Positions 1 through 8,527 of a DNA stretch of 24,232 nucleotides are shown piece after piece (position 1 is the first letter of the stretch; each line of letters begins with the position of its first letter). A program made the position numbers and the translations under genes. The notes below the pieces were generated by a model. It had not been told where the DNA came from. It worked only from the letters and a program-made list of their open reading frames with translations, and did not search any database. The stretch lies in the NCBI GenBank assembly GCA_964621225.1, contig CAZULK010000028.1, positions 1-24,232 on the forward strand, read 5' to 3'. This stretch comes from CAYNUJ01 sp964621225. Its GTDB lineage: Bacteria; Bacteroidota; Ignavibacteria; Ignavibacteriales; Melioribacteraceae.

Positions 1-62
1 CCTTTCGACATAATTAAACTATGAGTCATAAGAATTACTAAAATAATGGTAAATTTTCTCAT
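1..62 (-). CDS. Partial secreted protein, N-terminus only (runs off left edge)
   Basis: Only about 20 codons are visible. Reading leftward from an ATG at 62-60, the peptide starts MRKFTIILVILMTHS, with a basic N-terminus followed by a hydrophobic stretch, which looks like a Sec signal peptide. A second in-frame ATG lies four codons upstream (74-72) and could be the real start. The gene would be divergent from aconitase. The function cannot be told because the mature protein is outside the window. The call rests on signal-peptide character and the absence of a stop codon, so chance remains possible. Confidence 0.45.
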   Translation of the reverse strand, partial: MRKFTIILVILMTHSLIMSK

Positions 63-74
63 AATCACACCCAT

Positions 75-360
75 AATATTTGTTAAACAGAAAGTTAACT
101 ATTTATTTGATAAATGTCTTTTAATCAAGTAACTGAATTTATTCAGCCGGGAAATTTCATGGCGATAAAGGTTAAGGTTTACAGACACACCACTTCTTTT
201 TAGAATAAAATTCCCGAGTGATGTCATGGTTAAGACAGAATGAGGAAAGAATTTTCACGATCTTAGTATAAAATTAAATTTAAGGAATAAAGCATAAAGA
301 AAAAGACATCTAAATTCAGTATTTTTGCAGCGATATTATTTTTTAAGTTGAGGAGTAAAA
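75..360. promoter_or_regulatory. Divergent intergenic region upstream of aconitase
   Basis: This 286-bp stretch has no convincing gene. It holds a perfect two-arm palindrome, CTGAAT-TT-ATTCAG (133-146), and a longer imperfect inverted repeat (148-157 with 207-216, nine of ten positions pairing). TATTTTTG at 320-327 fits the Bacteroidota -7 consensus TAnnTTTG, but no matching -33 TTTG is visible. The ribosome binding site of aconitase, TTGAGGAG, ends a few bases before the ATG at 361. The promoter assignment is inference. Confidence 0.35.
133..146. promoter_or_regulatory. Palindrome, possible operator upstream of aconitase
   Basis: CTGAATTTATTCAG is a perfect inverted repeat with 6-bp arms and a 2-bp centre, in the divergent region between the left-edge secreted protein and aconitase. 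A half-site ATTCAG recurs at 314-319, just before the -7-like box. It could bind a dimeric regulator. Short palindromes also arise by chance in AT-rich DNA, so confidence is low. Confidence 0.25.
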
Positions 361-2622
361 ATGACAGCAAACATTGACATGATTGAAAAAGTTTATTCCG
401 GGCTTGCCGAAAAAGTTGCTAAAGCCCGCGAAGTTGTAGGAAGACCACTAACATTAGCCGAAAAAATTCTTTATTCCCATCTTTGGAACCCCGTCGACAG
501 AGCTTATTCGAGAGGTGAAGATTATGCGGAATTTGCACCCGACAGAGTTGCAATGCAGGACGCAACGGCACAAATGGTAATGCTTCAATTTATGCATTCC
601 GGAAGAAAACAGGCAGCCGTTCCATCAACAATTCATACAGACCATTTGATTCGTGCACAGTTCGGTGCCGAAGAAGATTTGAAAACAGCCAACGAAGAAA
701 ATAGGGAAGTTTATGAATTCCTTAGAACTGCTGCAGCTAAATATGGAGTAGGATTTTGGAAACCGGGTGCTGGTATCATTCACCAAGTTGTATTGGAAAA
801 TTATGCATTCCCCGGCGGTATGATGATCGGAACAGATTCCCACACTCCTAATGCCGGCGGTTTGGGAATGATTGCTATTGGTGTTGGCGGTGCTGACGCT
901 GTGGATGTTATGTCCGGCATGCCTTGGGAATTAAAATTCCCCAAATTGATCGGTATTAAATTAACCGGAAAATTGAGCGGTTGGACTTCTGCTAAAGATA
1001 TTATTCTGAAAGTGGCCGGAATTTTAACCGTTAAAGGAGGTACCGGTGCAATTGTAGAGTACTTTGGTGATGGAGCAAATTCGTTCTCGGCTACCGGAAA
1101 AGCAACTATTTGTAACATGGGTGCAGAAATTGGCGCTACTACATCTCTTTTTGCTTTCGATGAAAAAATGGCTGAATATTTGAAAGCTACCGAAAGAGCT
1201 GATGTGGCGGAATTGGCTGCTAAAAATGCTGAACACTTAAGAGCAGATGATGAAGTTTATGCTAATCCCGAAAAATATTATGATCAAGTAATTGAGATCA
1301 ATCTTGATGAATTGGAACCGCATCTCAACGGTCCTTTCACACCGGATAAAGCATGGCCGGTTTCAAAAATGAAAGAGGCATGCGAAACTGAAAACTTCCC
1401 CCGTGAATTGAGCGTTGGCTTGATTGGAAGCTGTACTAATTCGAGTTATGAAGATATTGATCGCGCTGCCGGTATTGCAAAACAAGCTCTTTCCAAAGGA
1501 TTAAAAGTTAAATCGCAATACACAATTACTCCGGGTTCCGAACAAGTAAGAGCCACTATCGAAAGAGACGGTCAATTGGAAACATTAACACAAATTGGCG
1601 GAACGGTTTTGGCAAACGCTTGCGGACCTTGTATTGGTATGTGGAAAAGAATGGATATTGAAGAAGGCGAAAGAAATTCAATCGTAACTTCATTCAACAG
1701 AAACTTTGCAAAAAGGAATGACGGAAACCCGGCAACCTTGGCATTTGTTGCCTCACCGGAATTAACAACTGCTTTAGCTATTGCCGGAAGATTGGATTTC
1801 AATCCTATTACAGATACACTTGTAAACGAAAACGGCGAAGAAGTTAAATTGGACGAACCGAAAGGACGTGAACTTCCGGAAAACGGTTTTGTTAAAGATA
1901 CCGAAGGATTCATTCCTCCTGCCGAAGACGGTTCTTCAGTAGAAGTTGTTGTCGATCCCAATAGCGAAAGACTTCAGTTGTTGGAAAGATTCCAGCCTTG
2001 GGATGGAAACGATTTCATCGATCTTCCATTATTGCTTAAAGCAAAAGGAAAATGTACTACAGACCACATTTCGATGGCTGGTCCTTGGTTGAGATACCGC
2101 GGACACTTGGATAATATATCCAACAACCTTTTCCTTGGCGCAATAAATGCATTTACAGATAAACCTGGTGAAGTTAAAAATCAATTCACCGGTGAATATG
2201 CAAGAACAAGTGACGTTGCAAGGGATTACAAATCCCGCGGAATAGGTTGGATTGTAGTTGGCGACGAAAACTACGGTGAAGGTTCGAGTAGAGAACATGC
2301 TGCAATGGAGCCGAGACATTTGGGAGCCAAAGCGGTTATTGTTCGTTCTTTCGCAAGAATACACGAAACCAATTTGAAAAAACAAGGCGTACTTCCTCTT
2401 ACATTTGATGATCCTGCCGATTATGATAAAATTCAAGAAGACGATAAACTTAGCATCGTCGGTTTGAAAGATCTCGCACCCGGCAAACAGGTTAAGTTGA
2501 TCATCAAACATGCTGACGGATCAACCGAAGAAGCAATGTTGAATCATACTTTGAACGAAAATCAAATTGAATGGTTCAAAGCCGGAAGCGCATTGAATTT
2601 AATTGCTGCACAGCAAAATTAA
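361..2622 (+). CDS. acn: Aconitate hydratase, mitochondrial type
   Basis: Interconverts citrate and isocitrate in the TCA cycle in the cytoplasm, using a [4Fe-4S] cluster. The 753-residue length fits the mitochondrial-type aconitase branch rather than the longer AcnA/IRP branch. Visible signatures are GTDSHTPNAGG (157-167), SCTNSS with cluster ligand C358, NACGPCIGMW with C421 and C424, and GDENYGEGSSREHAA in the C-terminal swivel domain. The start ATG has a good ribosome binding site (TTGAGGAG, about 5 bases upstream). The gene stands alone on its strand and ends at a strong intrinsic terminator seven bases after the stop. No frameshift or missing ligand is seen. Confidence 0.97.
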   Translation: MTANIDMIEKVYSGLAEKVAKAREVVGRPLTLAEKILYSHLWNPVDRAYSRGEDYAEFAPDRVAMQDATAQMVMLQFMHSGRKQAAVPSTIHTDHLIRAQFGAEEDLKTANEENREVYEFLRTAAAKYGVGFWKPGAGIIHQVVLENYAFPGGMMIGTDSHTPNAGGLGMIAIGVGGADAVDVMSGMPWELKFPKLIGIKLTGKLSGWTSAKDIILKVAGILTVKGGTGAIVEYFGDGANSFSATGKATICNMGAEIGATTSLFAFDEKMAEYLKATERADVAELAAKNAEHLRADDEVYANPEKYYDQVIEINLDELEPHLNGPFTPDKAWPVSKMKEACETENFPRELSVGLIGSCTNSSYEDIDRAAGIAKQALSKGLKVKSQYTITPGSEQVRATIERDGQLETLTQIGGTVLANACGPCIGMWKRMDIEEGERNSIVTSFNRNFAKRNDGNPATLAFVASPELTTALAIAGRLDFNPITDTLVNENGEEVKLDEPKGRELPENGFVKDTEGFIPPAEDGSSVEVVVDPNSERLQLLERFQPWDGNDFIDLPLLLKAKGKCTTDHISMAGPWLRYRGHLDNISNNLFLGAINAFTDKPGEVKNQFTGEYARTSDVARDYKSRGIGWIVVGDENYGEGSSREHAAMEPRHLGAKAVIVRSFARIHETNLKKQGVLPLTFDDPADYDKIQEDDKLSIVGLKDLAPGKQVKLIIKHADGSTEEAMLNHTLNENQIEWFKAGSALNLIAAQQN

Positions 2623-2628
2623 AAAAAT

Positions 2629-2660
2629 GACCGTTCCGGTTTTGCCGGAACGGTCTTCTT
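2629..2660 (+). terminator. Intrinsic terminator of aconitase
   Basis: An 11-bp perfect stem (GACCGTTCCGG at 2629-2639 with CCGGAACGGTC at 2645-2655) and a 5-base loop TTTTG are followed by TTCTT. The stem is preceded by an A-run that includes the stop codon. The T-tract is short, so some readthrough into the gene starting at 2664 is possible. Confidence 0.85.
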
Positions 2661-2663
2661 ATT

Positions 2664-3116
2664 ATGAATGAATTAAAAGATATATTCTTCAAAATCGAAC
2701 ATCTTTCCGAAGATACAAATCCTGTTTGGGGTTCAATGAATGCTCATCGAATGGTGGAGCATTTGATAATGTCCTTAAGACTTTCGAATGGCAAACTGAA
2801 AATAGATAAGCTAATCTTTCCGGAAGAAAAGTTGCCAATTTTGAAACGGTTTTTGATGAGTCCCAGACCCTTGCCCAAAAATTTTAATAATCCCGTTGTT
2901 AGTGGATTGACTAAGGAATATATCTATTCAACCTTTTCCGAGGCGGTTGAGGAACTAAAAAAAGAATTTAAAGATTTTGAATTATACTTCGAAGAAAATC
3001 CGGATGCTACGCCCTTGAATCCTTCTTATGGAAAATTAAACAGAGATGAATGGATTCAATTTCATAAAAAACATTTCAAACATCATTACGAACAGTTCGG
3101 GTTAATAACCGGTTAA
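2664..3116 (+). CDS. DinB-superfamily protein, DUF1569-like
   Basis: A 150-residue soluble protein. The N-terminal pattern (W22, then NAHRMVEHL at 26-34 and SLRLSNGK) and the C-terminal WIQFHKKHFKHHYEQF (130-145) match the four-helix DinB-like fold of the DUF1569 family. H33, H137 and H141 are plausible metal ligands. Proteins of this superfamily include metal-dependent thiol-related enzymes, but the substrate here is unknown. The start lies only a few bases after the aconitase terminator and has no Shine-Dalgarno sequence, so it may depend on readthrough or on a promoter inside the end of aconitase. The family call is from motif recognition; no function is assigned. Confidence 0.7.
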   Translation: MNELKDIFFKIEHLSEDTNPVWGSMNAHRMVEHLIMSLRLSNGKLKIDKLIFPEEKLPILKRFLMSPRPLPKNFNNPVVSGLTKEYIYSTFSEAVEELKKEFKDFELYFEENPDATPLNPSYGKLNRDEWIQFHKKHFKHHYEQFGLITG

Positions 3117-3159
3117 CTTTCTTTATCCGGTTGTCCAATTATAATTACAAAAGATTCAT

Positions 3160-3699
3160 TTAATTCAACAATATATTTAAAATATCAGCTGCAGGAAAAG
3201 GTTTATCTTTCTCAATTTCATTTTCAATAATTTCTTTCAGTCGTTGAAAGCCGGTATGCTCTTCGTCGATGAATGCTAGAATTATTGAGGGAATTCTTAG
3301 CACTTTGTTAGAAAGAATGATTCGTTTAAGCTTTTCCTTTCCAATCATTTTGTTCGCAATTAATTCCTTAACAACAAAGGCTAACTCGTAAGGATTCGTT
3401 TTCCCTTCGTTAAACTCCAATATAATTCTATCGACAAATTGATCTATCAATTGGCGAGGGACATTCTTAATGGCTAACCAAATTCTGTTAACCTTTCTTT
3501 TTTCCCCTTGAGCAACGGAAGTGAAATACAAATATATTTTGCCTCTTTCAAGATTGCTGAATTTTTCCTTTACTTCCGGGTCTTTAATCTTGGAAAAGTG
3601 AAAGAATATATCCTCTTTATAATAAAGGCTTTGTAAAAATCCGAATCCTTTTTCGTGAAGTTTTTTTACTCTGCAAAAATCGAGTGGTTCAGAATTCAT
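3160..3699 (-). CDS. Cold-shock-like (CSD) domain protein with C-terminal extension
   Basis: 179 residues. The first ~45 residues resemble a cold-shock OB-fold: GFGFLQ (18-23) fits RNP1 and IFFHFS (31-36) fits RNP2, so single-stranded nucleic acid binding is likely. The remaining ~110 residues are mostly helical and charged, and I do not recognise them; ordinary cold-shock proteins are about 65-70 residues and lack this part. The start ATG (3699-3697) overlaps the stop of the acyl-CoA synthetase gene in a TAATG junction, implying translational coupling and making this the last gene of the minus-strand operon. No hairpin terminator is evident in the 43 bp between it and the convergent DinB gene. 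Confidence 0.7.
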   Translation of the reverse strand: MNSEPLDFCRVKKLHEKGFGFLQSLYYKEDIFFHFSKIKDPEVKEKFSNLERGKIYLYFTSVAQGEKRKVNRIWLAIKNVPRQLIDQFVDRIILEFNEGKTNPYELAFVVKELIANKMIGKEKLKRIILSNKVLRIPSIILAFIDEEHTGFQRLKEIIENEIEKDKPFPAADILNILLN

Positions 3700-5390
3700 T
3701 ACGTGTACAAATATCTTTTAATTTTCTTCGTTGGTGTTTTTTCGAATTCTTCCGGTTGTTCTATAATTTTGCTAAGCTTCGAGAATGAGGGCACTTTCTC
3801 GTTTACGGTTTTAAGTATATCATCCAACAAATCCTGAATTATCTTCTGTGCTTCGGCTTGTGGTTTTTCATGAATTTTATATTCATTATCCAATTCATCA
3901 TAATTGAAATGAACCCGGCCGATAATTTTTCCTTCCCTTTCGTGTACCAAAGATTCCAGAACGAACGGCATAGCATTAATATGACTTTCAATTTCTTCCG
4001 GATAAATATTTTTACCATTGGAGCCAATGATCACATTCTTCGATCTTCCTTTAATAAAAAGGTATCCGTCTTTGTCCAGAATGCCCAAATCGCCGCTGCG
4101 GAAATAACCGTCATCGGTCATAACTTCTTTGGTAACTTCCGGGTTTTTATAATAACCTTGCATTACCATTGGGCCTTTAATCAAAACCTCGCCTTCGCCA
4201 TTTTCGGGATCCGGGTTATCTATTTTAATCTCCACACTTTTGAGTGGTCTTCCCGCGGCTCTTAGTTTTGTGTTTGTGTTATCATCACCTGTAACCAAAG
4301 GACTTGTTTCCGTCAATCCGTATCCAATGGCATAAGGGAAACCGGATTCCTTTAGAAAGATTTCTGTGTCTTCCGAAAGTGCAGCTCCGCCAATGCAATA
4401 CATTTTTAATGAACCGCCAAAAGTTTGAAGCAGCTTTTTACCGGCGGCTTTGTGTATTTTTTTTCTGACGGGAGGAAATTTGTATAAGCTTCTAACAATT
4501 TTCTTTTTATTTATCTCGGGAAGTATTTTCATTCTGTAAATTTTTTCAATAATAAGGGGAACGGATACCATAACTGTTGGTTTTACTTTTTTGAGTGCCG
4601 GAAGCAAATTTGCCGCTGCAGGTGGCTTCATCAAATAATAAACAGTTACTCCCACAACTAACGGCAACAACAATCCAAGCGTACACTCCATTGTATGGGC
4701 AAGTGGGAGTATGGAAAGCATTCTATCCCCTTCGGTAACATTAACCAAATCCAGTGTTGCAATTATATCCGATACAATGTTTTTGTGCGAAAGCATCACA
4801 CCCTTCGAATGTCCGGTAGTACCCGAAGTATATACAATTGCTGCCAGATCATTTTCATCGGGAGTGTAGTTGCTTAGACCTGCAAAAACTTTTGCAGCAG
4901 AAATAATTTTATTTAATTCTTTTTTGCCGTCCTTTAGAACTTTGCTTACTATATCCGCGCCTTCTTCCAAAGATACAATGCTCATATCTTCCAAAATAAC
5001 GACGGTTTCTAAATCGGAGTTTTCCAATTCCGCAATTTTATCCAGAAACTTTTCCGATATGAAAATCGCCTTGGCTCCGGAATGTCGCAATATATGATGA
5101 ACATCTGCGTCTTTAAATTCTGTCATTATCGGTACTGCAATTGCTCCGATGAATGTGGCGGAAAGATATGCTACACCCCAGTTGGGTTGATTTTCCGCCA
5201 GTATTGCTACCCGATCTCCCTTAGCTATTCCGTGTTCAATTAAAAAATTGGAAATGGAACTGATTTTGTTCTCAAGCTCATTATAACTCAACCCGATTCC
5301 GTCAATGTCAGAAAGGGCAAGTTTATCTCCGAACCTTTGAAAGCTTGGTTTAATAATATCCGGTAATGTATATTTTTCTACTTGTATCAT
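3699..5390 (-). CDS. AMP-forming long-chain acyl-CoA synthetase
   Basis: Activates a carboxylic acid, probably a fatty acid, to its CoA thioester through an acyl-adenylate. The 563-residue protein carries the ANL superfamily motifs in order: P-loop YTSGTTGHSKG (187-197), GYGLTETSP (356-364), YFRSGDLG (429-436) and GRSKNVIIGSNGKNIYPEE (448-466). The terminal TPTKKIKR (552-559) has K556 as likely catalytic lysine. Chain-length specificity cannot be read from sequence; fatty acids are the usual substrates of this branch. It lies 50 bp downstream of the AddB-like gene and overlaps the cold-shock-like gene by one base, so it is probably cotranscribed with both. Confidence 0.9.
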   Translation of the reverse strand: MIQVEKYTLPDIIKPSFQRFGDKLALSDIDGIGLSYNELENKISSISNFLIEHGIAKGDRVAILAENQPNWGVAYLSATFIGAIAVPIMTEFKDADVHHILRHSGAKAIFISEKFLDKIAELENSDLETVVILEDMSIVSLEEGADIVSKVLKDGKKELNKIISAAKVFAGLSNYTPDENDLAAIVYTSGTTGHSKGVMLSHKNIVSDIIATLDLVNVTEGDRMLSILPLAHTMECTLGLLLPLVVGVTVYYLMKPPAAANLLPALKKVKPTVMVSVPLIIEKIYRMKILPEINKKKIVRSLYKFPPVRKKIHKAAGKKLLQTFGGSLKMYCIGGAALSEDTEIFLKESGFPYAIGYGLTETSPLVTGDDNTNTKLRAAGRPLKSVEIKIDNPDPENGEGEVLIKGPMVMQGYYKNPEVTKEVMTDDGYFRSGDLGILDKDGYLFIKGRSKNVIIGSNGKNIYPEEIESHINAMPFVLESLVHEREGKIIGRVHFNYDELDNEYKIHEKPQAEAQKIIQDLLDDILKTVNEKVPSFSKLSKIIEQPEEFEKTPTKKIKRYLYT

Positions 5391-5440
5391 AAATACTCTT
5401 CTTTTTTGAATTAATAAGATAACAAAAAATAATACAATGT

Positions 5441-8400
5441 TTAAAGGTTGTTTTCTTTAACTCTGCATAGGGAGGACAACTTGCAGTAAACGCAAACTTT
5501 CTTTTCCCGGTCGGGTAATTGGGAAAGGGGAAAATATCCTTGCGATATTTTATCAACATATTCTTTCACAAACTCTATAGAGTTATTAATCGTCTCTTTT
5601 ACATTTCCCGATTCAACAACTACTTTTCTGCCGAATTTCTTTTTATCGTATTTTAATGAATAAATGATTAGCTCATGAGGGTTCATTTCCAAATCATTTT
5701 CGATAGCATAAGCATAGATTGGCAATTGAAGGGATAATCCCTCCTCAATATTTTTTTTGTATGAATCGGGATTTCCCATTTTGTAATCTACGATGTTAAA
5801 GTTCCGGTGATCCTTGTCGATTTCTATTCTGTCTATTTTTCCGCGAAGCTTTATATCTCCAATTGTAATTGGTTCTGATATCACACCGAAATCGTCTTTC
5901 ATTCCAAATTGATATTCAAATAATTTGGGAGTGAAATCGGAATCTTTTCGTTCTTCTTCCAAAAACTTATATAGGATTGAATCCTCTTTGTTTCCTCTTA
6001 ATCCCAATAACTTTTCTTTTTCGTAGAATGCTCCGGCATCATCAAACTGAGGTTTGTCAAGTTTCTCTTGCGCAATTTCGAATATCAATTCAACAGATTT
6101 ATTGAATAATTCGTCAGAACAATTTGATAAAACTAAATTCTGTTCGTCAATTATGGAATAAAATTCGAATAATATTTCATGAATGATTCCGCCAAACTCC
6201 CTTGCTGCAATGTCTTCGGTAGGTTCTTCGTATACTTCAACATTTAATATTCTTTCGATGAAAAATTTGAATGGACACTTTGCATAAGTTTCCAACTGGG
6301 AAACGGAGTAAATATTATTTTTAAATTCGTCAAGCAACTCAATGAATTTTTGAGAAAGATTATTTTCTTTTTCGATTTCATTTGATAAAAGCAATCCATT
6401 GAATTCCGGGATAATAACACCGTTCGATTTTTTACCGTTTATTTCCCTTAATTTAAGGAGGAAGTCGTAATCACAAAAATCACTTTTGGAAACAATGTCC
6501 TTTAATTCATCATCTGCTAAATGTTCAAAATGCTTCTGTGCTTCATATTTGGAAATGATAATATTCTCAAATTTCTCATTTCCGATCTTTGTAACATCAA
6601 ATGCCTTTTCGAAGTCGTCCAGGAATGACGATTTGACGAATTCGTTTTTATCGTTTCTTTCCGGATACGAAAAATAGAGTCCGTTCTTCCAAGTAGAAAG
6701 TGCTCTGTAAAATTTATATCTCTGTTCCGTAAGGTGATTTCTTTCACCTTTAATATAATCTCCGGAAACAAAGATTTCGGGGGAATAAGTGAGAGGAAAT
6801 TCTTTGTCGATCATTCCTCCTATGAATAAATATTTGAATTTCAAACCGCGGATTTCTTCTACATTAGTCACAAGTATTCCATAGTCGGACTTTTCTTTTA
6901 CATTGAATCTTGCAGCTTTCGAAAGGGTCTTAACCTTTTCCAAATAATAATTAAAATTATGCCTTATGTTGCCTTCGTTCCGGGACAGGAGGCTGAATAC
7001 CTCTTCCATGCTTTCAATAAATACTGTAATTGCTTTTACATTCGATTCAATGTTATCGCTGGATTTGTTAATGATATTTTCAACCAAACCGGTTTTTTCA
7101 ATTAGTGCTTTGGTTTCATTAATGAATTCCGAATGAGTTAATGGCTTTTCGAATGGAGCGAGCAAACTCTCAAATGTTTCTATTGTCTTTCGAGCCTTCT
7201 GTAAAGAATCCCTCGATATTTTAAATACTTCGTCGTTAAAAGAATTTTCCAATTCGTAGGCAATTTTCGATTTCCAATTATTTTTACCGCCCGTTATTTT
7301 TAATGCTCTGGAAACATTCATCAAATCGGTAATATGAATTTCTTTGAATGTCAGAAATCCATTTACGCTTGCTCTTATAATATCTTTGTAATAATAATCT
7401 TCGTTTTGAATTTCCCAAAGGTTAATGATGGCTGCAATTGGCGAAGTTTGGTCTAAATTTATTCTGTCCGTTATATTTACCGGAATTCCCGCCAATTCAA
7501 ATTGATATTTAACCAAATCGCGGTAACCCCCAATCAGATTGAATGCAATACATATTTCGTGAGGCTCTGCTTTACCGCTGCTCAGCAGTTGCTTTACTTC
7601 TTTGGCAATATATTCAACTTCTTTTCTTCTCGTCGGTGCATCAATTAAAAATATTGAATCTTTAAAATCACTGTTTTTCTCAACTTTACGCTTGAATAAA
7701 TTCTTTCGCAAATGGATTAAAAAGCGGTTCGATTCGTCGGGCGAAATATCTTTTATTCTCCGGAAACCTTTGGCAATTAATCTGTCGTAACTTTTGTTTA
7801 AGTGATCAAAGATAAATGAATTATAATCATAATAATCGAAATGGATAAATAGATTATCGGAAACGATACCGGAAATTCTATCGAATATAGCAACTTCGGG
7901 AGATGAGAATTCATCAAAACCGAATGCAACTACGCATTCAACTTGTTCATAAATTTTCTTAAAGCTTTGAATAAACGATTCATCTTCCAAGCTTAATACT
8001 CCGGAATAAATATCTCCGACATCGTAGGATTTTAACTCATTACATTTATAAACAAATTGTTGATAAATGTTTGCAATGTCTTTTGCTTTTTTCTTTTCCG
8101 CACCACTCAGTTTCTGTGCTTCTTCCATTAGCATAGAAGGGGAAATTCCACTTCGTTTATATTCACTCAAAACATCTTTCAAAGCTATTAAAGTTCCGAA
8201 GGGAATAGCATTTTTATAGGAAGCAAAATATTCAAAATCATTTTTCTTGGTAATTTCCTCCAATAGAACAACTGCGGTAAATTCACTTAAATCGGAGAAT
8301 CCATGCGAAACGCTTAAAAGCTTGCCGGTTAATGTGGTGATCGTCTCCATATTTATGCCGCTTACCGATTTACCGGGCACTGAATCAATAAGTTGTTTTT

Positions 8401-8527
8401 TGAGTTTACGTAACTTTCTATTGGTTGGAACAATAATTAAAATTTGATCTATTCTCTCTTTACTCAAATATTCTGAGAGAAGATTGTCTATGTCCAATTC
8501 GGCGATATTTGATTTGGTAACGATCAT
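5441..8527 (-). CDS. AddB-like PD-(D/E)XK nuclease with Fe-S cysteine set
   Basis: 1028 residues. The C-terminal nuclease domain has GKIDRIE with D899, IVDYK with D914 and K916, and a downstream Q934, fitting the RecB/AddB PD-(D/E)XK fold. Four cysteines are arranged C751-X260-C1012-X2-C1015-X5-C1021, the layout that holds the [4Fe-4S] cluster of AddB. The N-terminal two-thirds is helicase-like (LIIVPTNRKLRKL at 28-40, KYLFIGGMIDKEFPL in the middle), but I see no Walker A GxxxxGKT, so ATP-driven unwinding by this subunit is unlikely. AddB normally works with AddA in DNA break processing; no AddA lies in the window. It overlaps the CYTH gene by ATGA and precedes the acyl-CoA synthetase by 50 bp. 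Confidence 0.88.
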   Translation of the reverse strand: MIVTKSNIAELDIDNLLSEYLSKERIDQILIIVPTNRKLRKLKKQLIDSVPGKSVSGINMETITTLTGKLLSVSHGFSDLSEFTAVVLLEEITKKNDFEYFASYKNAIPFGTLIALKDVLSEYKRSGISPSMLMEEAQKLSGAEKKKAKDIANIYQQFVYKCNELKSYDVGDIYSGVLSLEDESFIQSFKKIYEQVECVVAFGFDEFSSPEVAIFDRISGIVSDNLFIHFDYYDYNSFIFDHLNKSYDRLIAKGFRRIKDISPDESNRFLIHLRKNLFKRKVEKNSDFKDSIFLIDAPTRRKEVEYIAKEVKQLLSSGKAEPHEICIAFNLIGGYRDLVKYQFELAGIPVNITDRINLDQTSPIAAIINLWEIQNEDYYYKDIIRASVNGFLTFKEIHITDLMNVSRALKITGGKNNWKSKIAYELENSFNDEVFKISRDSLQKARKTIETFESLLAPFEKPLTHSEFINETKALIEKTGLVENIINKSSDNIESNVKAITVFIESMEEVFSLLSRNEGNIRHNFNYYLEKVKTLSKAARFNVKEKSDYGILVTNVEEIRGLKFKYLFIGGMIDKEFPLTYSPEIFVSGDYIKGERNHLTEQRYKFYRALSTWKNGLYFSYPERNDKNEFVKSSFLDDFEKAFDVTKIGNEKFENIIISKYEAQKHFEHLADDELKDIVSKSDFCDYDFLLKLREINGKKSNGVIIPEFNGLLLSNEIEKENNLSQKFIELLDEFKNNIYSVSQLETYAKCPFKFFIERILNVEVYEEPTEDIAAREFGGIIHEILFEFYSIIDEQNLVLSNCSDELFNKSVELIFEIAQEKLDKPQFDDAGAFYEKEKLLGLRGNKEDSILYKFLEEERKDSDFTPKLFEYQFGMKDDFGVISEPITIGDIKLRGKIDRIEIDKDHRNFNIVDYKMGNPDSYKKNIEEGLSLQLPIYAYAIENDLEMNPHELIIYSLKYDKKKFGRKVVVESGNVKETINNSIEFVKEYVDKISQGYFPLSQLPDREKKVCVYCKLSSLCRVKENNL

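Noticed and set aside
108..128. FNR-like half-sites TTGAT...ATCAA upstream of aconitase
   Set aside because: The spacing is about 11 bases instead of the four required for an FNR/CRP-type box.
625..2511. Several 70-160-codon open frames antisense to aconitase
   Set aside because: They lie wholly inside a strongly conserved gene, have Cys/Ser/Phe-rich nonsense composition and no family resemblance.
3106..3115. Palindrome TAACCGGTTA at the end of the DinB-like gene
   Set aside because: It spans the last codons, has no loop or T-run, and is too short to call a terminator or operator.
3858..4265. 135-codon plus-strand open frame inside the acyl-CoA synthetase gene
   Set aside because: Antisense shadow with Phe/Ile/Asn-rich composition and no start context; the minus-strand gene explains the region.
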